A stretch of 64,000 nucleotides of DNA, taken from Pseudomonadota bacterium. GTDB taxonomy: Bacteria; Pseudomonadota; Alphaproteobacteria; Rhizobiales; Hyphomicrobiaceae. The translations under genes and the position numbers were made by a program. The stretch is taken from NCBI GenBank assembly GCA_018242295.1, contig JAFECE010000005.1, positions 1-64,000 on the forward strand, in the 5' to 3' direction. Under the pieces are notes generated by a model, which searched no databases, was not told the DNA's origin, and was given only the letters and a program-made list of their open reading frames with translations. Of the stretch, positions 34,381-43,150 are shown in pieces. Numbering within the stretch: position 1 is the first letter of the stretch; every line of letters begins with the position of its first letter.

Positions 34381-35856
34381 TTAGAGTCGCCGCTTCGGCA
34401 GGACGCAGGCCAGCTGGCCGGAGGGCGCAAGCCGCATGCGGACCTGGATGGCGTTGGCAAGCCGCTGGAGGCCTGGGCCAGGCCTTCCGGCGTTGCGCAC
34501 CAATGGGTTAGGCAGGGCGACGGCGAGCCGGGCCGCGTCCCGCTCGGACAGGCTTCTGGCCGATTTCCGGAAATGGAATTCAGAGGCCGCACCGACCCCG
34601 AATATCCCCGGGCCCCATTCGGCGATATTCAGGTAAACTTCCATGATGCGATGCTTTGGCCAGACGAGTTCCATGGCCGAGGTCAGCGGCAGCTCGATCG
34701 CTTTGCGCAGATAGCTCTTCGAGGGCCAGAGGAACATGTTCTTGACGACCTGCATCGAGATGGTGCTGGCGCCGCCGCCGCGCAGCGATCCGCTGCCAGC
34801 TCTTTCAACGGCCTCCTCCAAGGCCTCGAAGTCGATGCCGGAATGCTCACAGAAGCGGCCGTCCTCGCTCAGCAAGACGGCGCGGACAATATTCGGCGAC
34901 ATGTCATCTATCGCCACCCACTTTTGAGAAATCGTTTGGCCAGTGATCCATTGCTGGATCATCAATGCCGAAGCTGGCGGATTGACGAAGCGGTAGACGA
35001 GGATCAGCAGCAGCACGAGGGCGAGCCATCCAACCGCGATCCCCGCCAAAAGCTTGACCGCTCGCTTCAAGAAAGAGCCACGATCCGCCGCAACCTGCGG
35101 CGTCTCCAGCTTCTTCGCGACCTGCGCGAGGTCCGGTCGCATCGAAGGATCGATGGTTAGCCCATCAAACGCCGGCGGCGGTGGCGGACCCCAAAGACGC
35201 GGCTCCAGCATGCGCTGAGGCACGGTTTGGCCGAGAAACTCTTTCGCCGGATCCTTGGCATCGGGCAGCGCGATGTCATGCGCAGCGACCGGACCGGTAT
35301 GGGATTTAGCAGGCTCGACCGTTTCCGTTTCCACGGCGGGATGCGAGCGCGATGAAACTTCGGCGTCAATTTCCGAAAACACATCGCCGGTAAGCGCCGC
35401 CTGTTCGGTGGGGCTGGCTACCGCCGGCTCGAGCAGTTGAAGGTCTGGTGCTGGCGCTCGTTCGGGTTCTGGCGCCGGTCGGTCGGGAAAGAGCGGCTCA
35501 AACAAAGACGCCGGTTCGATGGCTCGTTCGGCTGGCTCGCGCCTCTCGTAAAAGGCGCGCGGAGGAAGGGGCAATGGCGGCTGCCAGTGATCTCGCTGGT
35601 GGTCCGGCGATGCCGTCCTGAACATCGCGTTGTATTCGCCCGTCGCGGCAACGCTGGACGTGTTTGCCGCACGCGTGACGGCGAGTGAACGGGCAATCGC
35701 CGCGCCGAATTCAGCCGCGGCAATCGGACGGGGCGGCATGCGCACGTCGTCGCCGTCGCCGAGTGGCGTCAGGGGCGCGGCAGTTGAGCCCGATGTTCCG
35801 TCCGGCCGATCCATGCTTTGATTCAATCGATGACAGTGTGATACCGGGTCCGGCAT
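34381..35856 (-). CDS. mtgA: Monofunctional peptidoglycan transglycosylase (MtgA-like) with long N-terminal extension
   Basis: The C-terminal half is a GT51 glycosyltransferase that polymerises glycan strands at the outer face of the inner membrane. It shows the catalytic LLSEDGRFCEHSGIDFEALEEA, GGASTISMQVVKNMFLW, and RKAIELPLTSAMELVWPKHRIMEVYLN. One TM helix (about 273-293; LLAGIAVGWLALVLLLILVYRF) anchors it. The first about 260 residues are Pro/Glu/Ala-rich and look disordered, roughly doubling the usual MtgA length. The start at 35856 leaves only 11 nt to the divergent ispA start; an ATG at 35814 is an alternative. Confidence 0.9.
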   Translation of the reverse strand: MPDPVSHCHRLNQSMDRPDGTSGSTAAPLTPLGDGDDVRMPPRPIAAAEFGAAIARSLAVTRAANTSSVAATGEYNAMFRTASPDHQRDHWQPPLPLPPRAFYERREPAERAIEPASLFEPLFPDRPAPEPERAPAPDLQLLEPAVASPTEQAALTGDVFSEIDAEVSSRSHPAVETETVEPAKSHTGPVAAHDIALPDAKDPAKEFLGQTVPQRMLEPRLWGPPPPPAFDGLTIDPSMRPDLAQVAKKLETPQVAADRGSFLKRAVKLLAGIAVGWLALVLLLILVYRFVNPPASALMIQQWITGQTISQKWVAIDDMSPNIVRAVLLSEDGRFCEHSGIDFEALEEAVERAGSGSLRGGGASTISMQVVKNMFLWPSKSYLRKAIELPLTSAMELVWPKHRIMEVYLNIAEWGPGIFGVGAASEFHFRKSARSLSERDAARLAVALPNPLVRNAGRPGPGLQRLANAIQVRMRLAPSGQLACVLPKRRL

Positions 35857-35867
35857 AGCGCCAAACC

Positions 35868-36821
35868 ATGGCCTTGTTTAAGCCGCGGAATGATCCCTGG
35901 GGAGAGCATAAGGCAGTGTCACCGTTTCTTGTCCAGCTTGGCAACTCGGCAACAGTCGTAGAAGCCTATTTAGCCGCCGTACTTGCCGAGCAGGAGGCCG
36001 CGGGAACGCCGCCCCGGCTGGCTGAGGCGCTTCGTCACGCGGTTCTCGGCGGCGGCAAGCGTTTCCGGCCCTTTCTCGTCTTCCACAGCGCCGCGCTGTT
36101 CGGCGCTGGTGAAGAGGCTTCTCTTCCGGCGGCCGCCGCGCTCGAATGCATCCACTGCTATTCACTGGTCCACGACGACCTTCCCGCGATGGACAACGAC
36201 GAGTTGAGGCGCGGCCGCCCGACCGTCTGGAAGGCCTACGACGACTGGACGGCCATTCTGGTCGGAGACGCGCTGCAAGCACTCGCGTTCGAACTGATCA
36301 GCGGGGCGAAGGGCCGTGGCAATCCGAAGGCGCAGGCGGAGCTTGTGCACGTTCTGGCGGTTGCCTCGGGCTCCATCGGTATGGTCGGCGGTCAGGTTCT
36401 CGATCTCGAAGCCGGAAAGCTCGGCGCGCGCCCGGATCCGACGATCTCGGACGTCATGCGACTGCAGGCGATGAAAACCGGCAAGCTGATTACGGCGGCC
36501 TGCGAAATGGGAGCGATCGTGGGCGGCGCCAGTGTCGAACAGCGCGCGGCTCTCAAGACTTACGGCGAGCACCTCGGCGCGGCGTTCCAGATCAGCGATG
36601 ATCTGCTCGATGCCGAAGGCTCAAGCGCGGATGTCGGCAAAGCAACGGGCAAAGATGCTGCCGCTGGCAAAGCGACGTTGATCGGTATGCTTGGGATTGC
36701 GGAGGCGCGTCGCTATCTCGACCGCTCTATCGCCTCCGGCATCGATGCGCTGTCGATATTCGGAGACGAAGCAGAGCCCCTCGCCGAAGCTGCGCGGCTG
36801 ATGGGCCGTCGCGAAAACTAA
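35868..36821 (+). CDS. ispA: Polyprenyl diphosphate synthase (farnesyl diphosphate synthase type)
   Basis: This 317-residue enzyme condenses allylic diphosphates with IPP. The two Asp-rich motifs are DDLPAMDND (first) and DDLLDAEG (second). GGGKRFRPFL and MKTGKLITAACEMGA are also present. The size and first motif fit a short-chain (C15) synthase. The ATG at 35868 is nearly back to back with mtgA; a GTG at 35916 following AAGG is an alternative that would free promoter space. No dxs is adjacent. Confidence 0.92.
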   Translation: MALFKPRNDPWGEHKAVSPFLVQLGNSATVVEAYLAAVLAEQEAAGTPPRLAEALRHAVLGGGKRFRPFLVFHSAALFGAGEEASLPAAAALECIHCYSLVHDDLPAMDNDELRRGRPTVWKAYDDWTAILVGDALQALAFELISGAKGRGNPKAQAELVHVLAVASGSIGMVGGQVLDLEAGKLGARPDPTISDVMRLQAMKTGKLITAACEMGAIVGGASVEQRAALKTYGEHLGAAFQISDDLLDAEGSSADVGKATGKDAAAGKATLIGMLGIAEARRYLDRSIASGIDALSIFGDEAEPLAEAARLMGRREN

Positions 36822-36848
36822 AGCGAGAGGCTCTGCGGGACTTCAAAT

Positions 36849-37496
36849 TCAGAACTTGTAGTTGAGACCGACTCGTACGGTGTGGAAGTCCTGATTTACG
36901 CCAAGATCATCGTCGCCCAAGCCGACAAAGAGATATTCGGCTTTGGCGCTCCAGTTCTGGGTGAATGCCCATTCCACACCGCCGCCGACGGCGTAGCCAG
37001 TCTGGGTACCGGAGCTCTTCCAACGATCACCGTTCGAGAAGCTAACGCGGGTATCGACATCAGCAAATGCAACGCCGCCCGTACCGTAAAAGAGCCAAGG
37101 TCCGCTGGCGATACCGACACGACCGCGCACGGTCGAGAACCAGTTGATGTTGGAGCGGACGGTATCGTCAAAGGCCGTCGTGGTACGGCCACCGATATCG
37201 CCGCCCTGGAAGTCGCCTTCGATACCGAACACCAGGCGCCCGCGCTGCCAGTTGTAGCCGACCTGAGCGCCACCGTAGCCGCCTTCGGAATTGGTGACAT
37301 TCGAATTGGCCCATCCGTAGCCGCCGTTGATGCCGACGTACGCGCCTTGCCAGATCGAAGGCGCATCGTAGCGCACTTCCTGCGGCGGCGGCGTGTAGGG
37401 CTGATAGGGACCGAGATCGGCGGCCCAGGCGCCGCTGCTTGCGGCGAGCAAAAGCAAGGCTCCGCCGAACGCGGATTTGACTGGTAGCGATTTCAT
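36849..37496 (-). CDS. Outer-membrane beta-barrel protein (Omp25/31 family)
   Basis: This 215-residue exported protein has a signal peptide ending ASSGAWA (about residue 25). Alternating beta-strands follow, typical of small rhizobial porin-like proteins: GAYVGINGGYGWANSNV, GAQVGYNWQRGRLVFGIEGDFQG, and YAVGGGVEWAFTQNWSAKAEYLFVGLGD. It ends in VRVGLNYKF with the terminal Phe required for outer-membrane assembly. It is probably a monocistronic structural protein convergent with ispA. Confidence 0.92.
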   Translation of the reverse strand: MKSLPVKSAFGGALLLLAASSGAWAADLGPYQPYTPPPQEVRYDAPSIWQGAYVGINGGYGWANSNVTNSEGGYGGAQVGYNWQRGRLVFGIEGDFQGGDIGGRTTTAFDDTVRSNINWFSTVRGRVGIASGPWLFYGTGGVAFADVDTRVSFSNGDRWKSSGTQTGYAVGGGVEWAFTQNWSAKAEYLFVGLGDDDLGVNQDFHTVRVGLNYKF

Positions 37497-37647
37497 TTTG
37501 AACCCCGTGAATTTAGACCGTCAGGCCATCCGTTGAGCCACTAACGTCCTAAGGGGATATTGGTTTCCAATTGGGCAATTGGATTGCCAAAACGTGGAAA
37601 CTGCTATGCATAATTAATTTGGCACTAACGGAGTATTTCCGAAATCT

Positions 37648-38970
37648 CTATGCGCGTGCCGTAAGACGGCTTTTATCGGATTTGAGCTTTTGCTTTCGAG
37701 CCAAGCGACGGTCGCGCAATTTCAGCAGCGGCAAAATCCAGTGGGCGAGGCGAATTTCGCGACGTGATTTTTCCGGATCGACCAAATGCGTCGTCGGCAA
37801 CCGCTGCGTGAACGAACTCTCCATCAGCGTGCCGAGCGGAAGGGTCAACTCGTCCTGCAATGTGATCATGCGCGCATAGAGATCGGACAGCGGAGTGATG
37901 AGACGGCCAAAGCCGTTGCGAGCCTGAGCCCATCCAACGATGTAAAGCCCGCGAATGCCTGCGGGGAACGCTCCGCCATAAACCTGCACGACGCCGCGGT
38001 TGACCTTCACGAGGCCTTCGCGGAGAAACGGAAACGACGTGTTGAAGCCCGTTGCCGCGACGATAATATCGTACGTGCCGGTCGTTCCATCGGTGAAGGT
38101 TACGGTCTTGCCTTCGACATGATCGATCGCCTGCCGCGGATTGACGCGTCCGAGACGGATGGCGTTCAGGAGGTCGGTTCCGAATGCAGGGTGCCGGTCG
38201 AAAATTTTGTGGTCCGGCCATTGCAGGCCGTACCGCCGGTAATCACCGATGGTGACGGCGACAATCGATTTCAAAATCGCGCGCTGAAGGAATATCGGCA
38301 ATCCCCAAATCGGAATATCCGTCAGCGGGCGTCCCAAGAATGTCTTTGGCAAATACCAATAGCCGGATCTTAGACTGATATCGCACGAACTGCCGAAGCG
38401 GCCTGCATCGCAGGCCATATCGACGCCGGAATTGCCGCCGCCGATAACAAGGACGCGTTTGTCGGCAAGCTGCTCGGGGCCGATGTAATCCTTGGAGTGC
38501 AGAATTTCGCCCGTGAACTTGCCAGGAAAATCGGGGTAACGCTTGTCCCAGTGATGACCGTTGCAGACGACGACGCCTTTGTATTGGCGCTTCTCGCCGT
38601 CGGCGAATTTCACGATCCAGGTGCCCGCACCGTCGGTCGATACGGACGCGACGCTCTTATTGAACTCGCCGGAGCTCAGAATTCCGCGATCTTTTGCGTA
38701 TGCCGTCAGATAGGCGAGCATCTGATCGGCGGACGGAAAATCCGGATAGTCATCCGGCATCGGGTAATCGGTATATTCCGTCGCCTTCTTTGAAGAGACG
38801 ATATGCGCGTGGCGATAGACGCCGTGGAGCCAGTTGCCGCCAACGCCCGATGCTGCGTCGACGAGGTCGAAAGGAATACCGTGACGCTTCAATGCTGCCG
38901 CCATCGCGAGGCCGACGGGGCCCGCACCGATGACGAGGTGGCGTTCGAGCGTGCCTATTCCTTCGCTCAT
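37648..38970 (-). CDS. FAD/NADPH-dependent monooxygenase, FMO/BVMO-like
   Basis: This 440-residue flavoprotein has an FAD Rossmann motif (VIGAGPVGLAMA), the FMO/BVMO fingerprint variant KFTGEILHSKDY, and a second NADP-binding motif (VLVIGGGNSGVD). VAATGFNTS lies in the C-terminal domain. It may oxygenate a small N- or S-containing or ketone substrate. No operon partner suggests the substrate. The gap of 238 nt to ispG holds nothing I recognise. Confidence 0.88.
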   Translation of the reverse strand: MSEGIGTLERHLVIGAGPVGLAMAAALKRHGIPFDLVDAASGVGGNWLHGVYRHAHIVSSKKATEYTDYPMPDDYPDFPSADQMLAYLTAYAKDRGILSSGEFNKSVASVSTDGAGTWIVKFADGEKRQYKGVVVCNGHHWDKRYPDFPGKFTGEILHSKDYIGPEQLADKRVLVIGGGNSGVDMACDAGRFGSSCDISLRSGYWYLPKTFLGRPLTDIPIWGLPIFLQRAILKSIVAVTIGDYRRYGLQWPDHKIFDRHPAFGTDLLNAIRLGRVNPRQAIDHVEGKTVTFTDGTTGTYDIIVAATGFNTSFPFLREGLVKVNRGVVQVYGGAFPAGIRGLYIVGWAQARNGFGRLITPLSDLYARMITLQDELTLPLGTLMESSFTQRLPTTHLVDPEKSRREIRLAHWILPLLKLRDRRLARKQKLKSDKSRLTARA

Positions 38971-39208
38971 TATCCGGAATTCCTTAGTCGAGGCTGGATC
39001 ACACGTTCTTTAGCAAACTGCGCAAGGCGCAAGGGGGTCCATTCGGAGATGGTGGTAACTATCGAAGTGGCGAGCGTCGGCCTCCTCGATACATCATCGG
39101 GGAAGCGGAGCGCGAGTTCAGCATTGTCGCAAAGCGCGGCGAAACGCCTGCCCTTCCGGCTAGCGCCTAGAAATAACGGCCAATTTCTTGGTTAGCGTGG
39201 ATTGCCTG

Positions 39209-40474
39209 TTACTCAGCGGCGGCGCCACCGGCAATTTCCGCAACTCCGAAACGGCGCTGGATGTAATCCTCGACGATTGCCTTGAAATCACCTGCGATAT
39301 TCGGTCCGCGGAGCGTCATCGCCTTTTTGCCGTCGATGAAAACGGGCGCGGCTGGGGATTCGCCGGTGCCCGGCAGCGAGATGCCGACATCGGCATGCTT
39401 GCTTTCGCCAGGACCGTTCACGATGCATCCCATAACCGCGAAGTTGAGCGTCTCGACGCCGGGATACTGGGTTTTCCAATCCGGCATGCGATCGCGGATC
39501 ATGTCCTGGATGTCGCGGGCGAGTTCCTGGAAGACGGTGGACGTGGTGCGTCCACATCCGGGACATGCCGCAACGACCGGCACGAAGGACCGAAGCCCCA
39601 TCGTCTGCAGCAGTTCCTGCGCCGCGCGAACTTCCTGCGCGCGGTCACCGCCCGGCTCCGGCGTCAACGAATAACGGATCGTGTCGCCGATGCCCTGCTG
39701 CAGAAGGATGCCCAGCGCCGCCGACGAGGCGACGATGCCTTTCGAGCCCATGCCCGCTTCTGTAAGGCCAAGGTGCAGCGCGTAGCGGCTGCGATCGGCG
39801 AGCATCGCATAGACGGCGAGCAGATCCTGCACGGACGACACCTTGCCGGACACGATGATCTTGTCGCGCCCGAGGCCCATTTCCTCCGCACGTTCGGCGG
39901 AGAGCAGAGCCGACTGCACCATCGCCTCATGCATGACGCTGCGGGCCGATTTTGGCGACGCTGAGTTCGCGTTCTCGTCCATCAGATGCGTCAGAAGCTC
40001 GGCATCGAGCGAGCCCCAGTTGACGCCGATGCGGACGGGCTTCCCGTGCTTCAGCGCCGTTTCGATGATGGCGCCGAACTGCCGGTCCTTCTTGTCCTTG
40101 AAACCGACGTTGCCGGGGTTGATGCGGTACTTGTCGAGTGCTTCGGCGCAAGCGGGGTTATCGCCCAAAAGCTTGTGGCCGATGTAATGGAAATCGCCGA
40201 TCAGCGGGACGGCGACGCCGCGCTGGCGCAACTGGTCGCGAATGTGGGGGACGGCTTTGGCGGCTTCATCGCGATCGACGGTGATGCGAACAAGCTCGGA
40301 GCCGGCTCGCGCCAGGTCCGCGACTTGCTTCACCGTTGAGGCGATATCCGCCGTATCGGTGTTGGTCATCGACTGGACGACGACCGGCGCGCCGCCGCCG
40401 ACCTTCACGCTGCCGACGTTGACCGCGACGGTCTCGTGCCGGGCTTTCATCGTGATGCTGCCGCCGTGCGACAT
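39209..40474 (-). CDS. ispG: 4-hydroxy-3-methylbut-2-enyl diphosphate synthase IspG (GcpE)
   Basis: This 421-residue enzyme of the MEP isoprenoid pathway converts MEcPP to HMBPP. The 4Fe-4S cluster Cys residues are in AACPGCGRT (two) and [11 protein letters not shown] (third). The N-terminal part has [11 protein letters not shown] and [12 protein letters not shown], and [13 protein letters not shown] follows. The length is of the two-domain bacterial type. It is transcribed towards the FMO gene and away from znuB, with only 33 nt to the znuB end, so it may be the tail of the zinc operon transcript. Confidence 0.95.
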   Translation of the reverse strand: MSHGGSITMKARHETVAVNVGSVKVGGGAPVVVQSMTNTDTADIASTVKQVADLARAGSELVRITVDRDEAAKAVPHIRDQLRQRGVAVPLIGDFHYIGHKLLGDNPACAEALDKYRINPGNVGFKDKKDRQFGAIIETALKHGKPVRIGVNWGSLDAELLTHLMDENANSASPKSARSVMHEAMVQSALLSAERAEEMGLGRDKIIVSGKVSSVQDLLAVYAMLADRSRYALHLGLTEAGMGSKGIVASSAALGILLQQGIGDTIRYSLTPEPGGDRAQEVRAAQELLQTMGLRSFVPVVAACPGCGRTTSTVFQELARDIQDMIRDRMPDWKTQYPGVETLNFAVMGCIVNGPGESKHADVGISLPGTGESPAAPVFIDGKKAMTLRGPNIAGDFKAIVEDYIQRRFGVAEIAGGAAAE

Positions 40475-40507
40475 CGTGGAGACCTTTCCAAACCCTGTGG
40501 GCTTCTT

Positions 40508-41311
40508 CTAGCGCCGTATCCGGCTTCCCGCCAGAAGCGATATGGACGCGATTGTGCACAGCGCTATGACGATGCTGGGACCGCCCGGCGCGTCGCTCCA
40601 AAGCGACAGCCAAAGACCGAGGATGACGCCCAAAATGGCCAGCACTGCGGCCAGGACGGCCATCCTCTCGGGGGTCTCGGATAGTGGCCGAGCGGCAACG
40701 GCAGGGACAACAAGGAAGGCCATCACGAGCAAAATGCCGACAATCTTCATGGCGACCGCAATGACAACCGCCAGGAGAAGGTCGAACGCCGCCCGGGGAA
40801 GCCGCGGGTTGATGCCCTCGGCCGTCGCCAGATCCTCGTGCAACGAAAGGCGTACGAGGGGCTGCCAGAGGTAAAGCGTGATGGCGACGACGACCGCGCC
40901 GCCGCCGTAGATCCAGTAGAGATCGTTTTGGGTGACGGCAAAGACATCACCAAAGAGATAGCTCATCAGATCGATCGCGGGGCCCTTCACGAGCGCGATG
41001 GCCGCGATACCGAGGGCCAGCGTCGCGTGGTGCATGAGGCCGAGCGCGGAATCGAGCGGCACCATTTTCTGGCGGGAGAGAAGCGTCAGAACGCCGGCAG
41101 CGGCGATGGCCGCGAGAATGACTGCCAGCGTCAGATCGATATTCGCGGCGAGGCCGAGCGCGACGCCCAAGAGGCCAGCCTGCGATAGCGTCTCGCCGAC
41201 GTAGGACATCCGTCTCCAGACGACGATGCAGCCGAGGGGCGCTGCGATGATTGCCAGTCCGAGCGCGGCGAATAAGGCGCGCCAGACGAACGGCTCGGGC
41301 CAAGCAAGCAC
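40508..41311 (-). CDS. znuB: High-affinity zinc ABC transporter permease ZnuB
   Basis: This 267-residue permease of the metal-type ABC-3 family has about eight hydrophobic segments. Diagnostic blocks include PLGCIVVWRRMSYVGETLSQAGLLG and MKIVGILLVMAFLVVPAVAARPL. The GTG start at 41311 directly follows the znuC stop (TGA-GTG), with GCGAGG in the znuC tail as ribosome site. Hence translation is coupled to znuC. Metal specificity is taken from the neighbouring zur gene. Confidence 0.93.
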   Translation of the reverse strand: MLAWPEPFVWRALFAALGLAIIAAPLGCIVVWRRMSYVGETLSQAGLLGVALGLAANIDLTLAVILAAIAAAGVLTLLSRQKMVPLDSALGLMHHATLALGIAAIALVKGPAIDLMSYLFGDVFAVTQNDLYWIYGGGAVVVAITLYLWQPLVRLSLHEDLATAEGINPRLPRAAFDLLLAVVIAVAMKIVGILLVMAFLVVPAVAARPLSETPERMAVLAAVLAILGVILGLWLSLWSDAPGGPSIVIALCTIASISLLAGSRIRR

Positions 41312-42229
41312 TCAGGAGCCTCGCCCTTGAGGCGGCGTGTCCGTAGGCAGGACCGGCGCGAGAGGTTTCGGTTCACCTGCCAGATCGTGCCGATGATCGT
41401 GATGATGGCGGTAGACGCCCAAGGCAGAGGCGGCTTGGGGCCCGAAGATGCGTGCATAGGCGGCGTGCTGGGACACGTCCTCCGGCTTGCCGGAGCAGCA
41501 GACGTGGCCGTTGACGCAAATCACGCGATCGCTGCGCGCCATGACGACATGGAGATCGTGCGACACCAGAAGAACACCGAGGTTATGTTTGGCCCGCAGG
41601 CGGTCGATCAGATCGTAGAGGTCGGCCTCGCCGGTAAAATCGACACCGCTCGCGGGCTCATCGAGGATGAGAAGGTTCGGCTTACGGAGAAGCGCGCGGG
41701 CGATCAAGACCCGCTGGGTTTCGCCACCTGACAACTTCGACAGCTGCTGACCGATTGTCTTCGCGGCACCGGTTTCTTCGAGTGCGGCCCGAATGTCCTT
41801 CAGAGTTGCATGCTCACCGAGGGTAAGGAAGGAGCCGACGGTCATCGGGATCGCCGAGTCGACTTCGAAGCGCTGCGGGACGTAGCCTATGCGCGTCGAT
41901 GCCGGCTTTACGACGCGACCGGCGTCCGGTTGCTCGATGCCGAGCAGAATGCGCACGAGCGTCGTCTTGCCGGCGCCGTTCGGTCCGATCAGCGTGACGA
42001 TCTCGCCGCGCCTCACATCGATATTGATGTCCGTCAGCACCTCGCGGCTGCCGCGCCACATCGAAAGCCCGCGCGCGGAAATCAGCGCATCAAAATCTGG
42101 CTCGCTCGCGGGTTCCCCGGCAAACGGCTGGTGGCCGTGGTTATGACCACAGCTGCACGGAACGGCCGCGGTGTTACACGAACCATTGCCACTCGGCGCC
42201 GGCATACCTGGTGCATCACGGGGTGACAA
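41312..42229 (-). CDS. znuC: Zinc ABC transporter ATPase ZnuC
   Basis: This ATPase of 305 residues has Walker A GPNGAGKTTL, signature LSGGETQRVLIARAL and Walker B LLILDEPASGVD. Both ends are metal-ligand rich: CSCGHNHGHQ near residue 25 and YRHHHDHRHD near 280. This is unusual and could sense or buffer zinc. The TTG at 42229 has GGAG eight nt before it and is chosen over the ATG at 42205. The order zur-znuC-znuB lies on one strand; no znuA (binding protein) is seen in the window. Confidence 0.92.
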   Translation of the reverse strand: MSPRDAPGMPAPSGNGSCNTAAVPCSCGHNHGHQPFAGEPASEPDFDALISARGLSMWRGSREVLTDINIDVRRGEIVTLIGPNGAGKTTLVRILLGIEQPDAGRVVKPASTRIGYVPQRFEVDSAIPMTVGSFLTLGEHATLKDIRAALEETGAAKTIGQQLSKLSGGETQRVLIARALLRKPNLLILDEPASGVDFTGEADLYDLIDRLRAKHNLGVLLVSHDLHVVMARSDRVICVNGHVCCSGKPEDVSQHAAYARIFGPQAASALGVYRHHHDHRHDLAGEPKPLAPVLPTDTPPQGRGS

Positions 42230-42350
42230 ACGCGTTTCTCCATGCCCGAAGGCTCGGCGACGAACCTCTTTGTTTCATCGCATTTTCTTCACGCAAACCG
42301 GTGCCCACTTCGCTTGCAAATGCTCCCGGTCGCAGTCTTGCCGATATTGC

Positions 42351-42842
42351 CTATGCCTTGCGCCGCGCCGCACAGTCCTGGCACGTTCCAGAGACTTCGA
42401 CAAAGCGCACGCGAGGCTCGAACTTGGCGCCTTCGGCGGCGGTATCGATGGCGTGGAAGATATCGTCGCCATCGACTTCCTGCACAACACCGCATTTCTC
42501 GCAGCTCAAGAACATCGGACGGCGGCCGGTTCTTGGCTGGTGCAAGCGGCGGCAGGCGAAATAGGCGTTCTTGCTTTCGAGCCTATGGACGACACCTGCT
42601 TCCAGAAGCGCGTCCAAAGCCCGGTAGACCGAAATCGGGGCGAGCCTCGTGCCTTTTTTGGCGAGCCTATCGAGGACTTCATAGGCGCCGACGCTCGCAA
42701 GCGTGGAGGCGATCTCCTCGAACACCTTGCGGCGGAGGTCGGTGAACCTGATGTTCTTTTCCGCGAAGATGGCTGTCGCCTGCTCGACCGAGGTTTTGAC
42801 CCGCTCGCGGGCGCGTTGGTCTTCGGCTGCTGTTGTTACCAT
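42351..42842 (-). CDS. zur: Fur-family zinc uptake regulator Zur
   Basis: This 163-residue repressor has a winged helix in the N-terminal half (FTDLRRKVFEEIA, SVYRALDALLEAGVVHRLES). Two CxxC pairs (SCEKCGV, TCQDCAA) form the structural zinc site. The adjacency to znuC/znuB argues for Zur rather than Fur. The ATG at 42842 has GGGGA about 6 nt upstream. znuC follows 121 nt after its stop. A candidate operator lies 66 nt upstream of the start. Confidence 0.9.
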   Translation of the reverse strand: MVTTAAEDQRARERVKTSVEQATAIFAEKNIRFTDLRRKVFEEIASTLASVGAYEVLDRLAKKGTRLAPISVYRALDALLEAGVVHRLESKNAYFACRRLHQPRTGRRPMFLSCEKCGVVQEVDGDDIFHAIDTAAEGAKFEPRVRFVEVSGTCQDCAARRKA

Positions 42843-43150
42843 GACAGTCCCCTAGGCCCGGCCTGCCGCCCTTCAAACGCTCGGCGCTTTGAATTCTCAG
42901 GCGGCCGGACAATATAACATGTCGTGATTACCCGCCATTCGGTTCAAGGCGGCGCTGCGCTTTTTGTGCGGCGCAGCTATGCGCTTGACCCCCTGCCGTT
43001 AACGATCCAACCTCCGAATTCTAAAGAGAAGTTCATGCGATGAGCACAATTCGTCTTAATGTTGCCGCCAATTGGCCAGTTCGGCCGCGCAATCATTGAG
43101 CGACGCGGAACGCGATTCGCCAGGAACACTAGGCTGGGACCGTTTTCAGC
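42843..43150. other. Intergenic region between divergent zur and the large membrane protein gene (308 nt)
   Basis: No gene is seen. It holds a candidate Zur box at 42908-42923 and a hairpin GCTGCGC/GCGCAGC (42954-42977). TTGACC at 42984 has no convincing -10 partner. Promoters for both flanking genes must lie here. Confidence 0.6.
42908..42923. promoter_or_regulatory. Candidate Zur operator
   Basis: GACAATATAACATGTC has inverted ends GACA/TGTC around an AT-rich core with the ATAACAT half-site seen in proteobacterial Zur boxes. It lies upstream of zur. The match is partial. Confidence 0.4.

Noticed and set aside
38971-39208. Small gene between the FMO gene and ispG
   Set aside because: The only frames are about 20 codons with no ribosome site.
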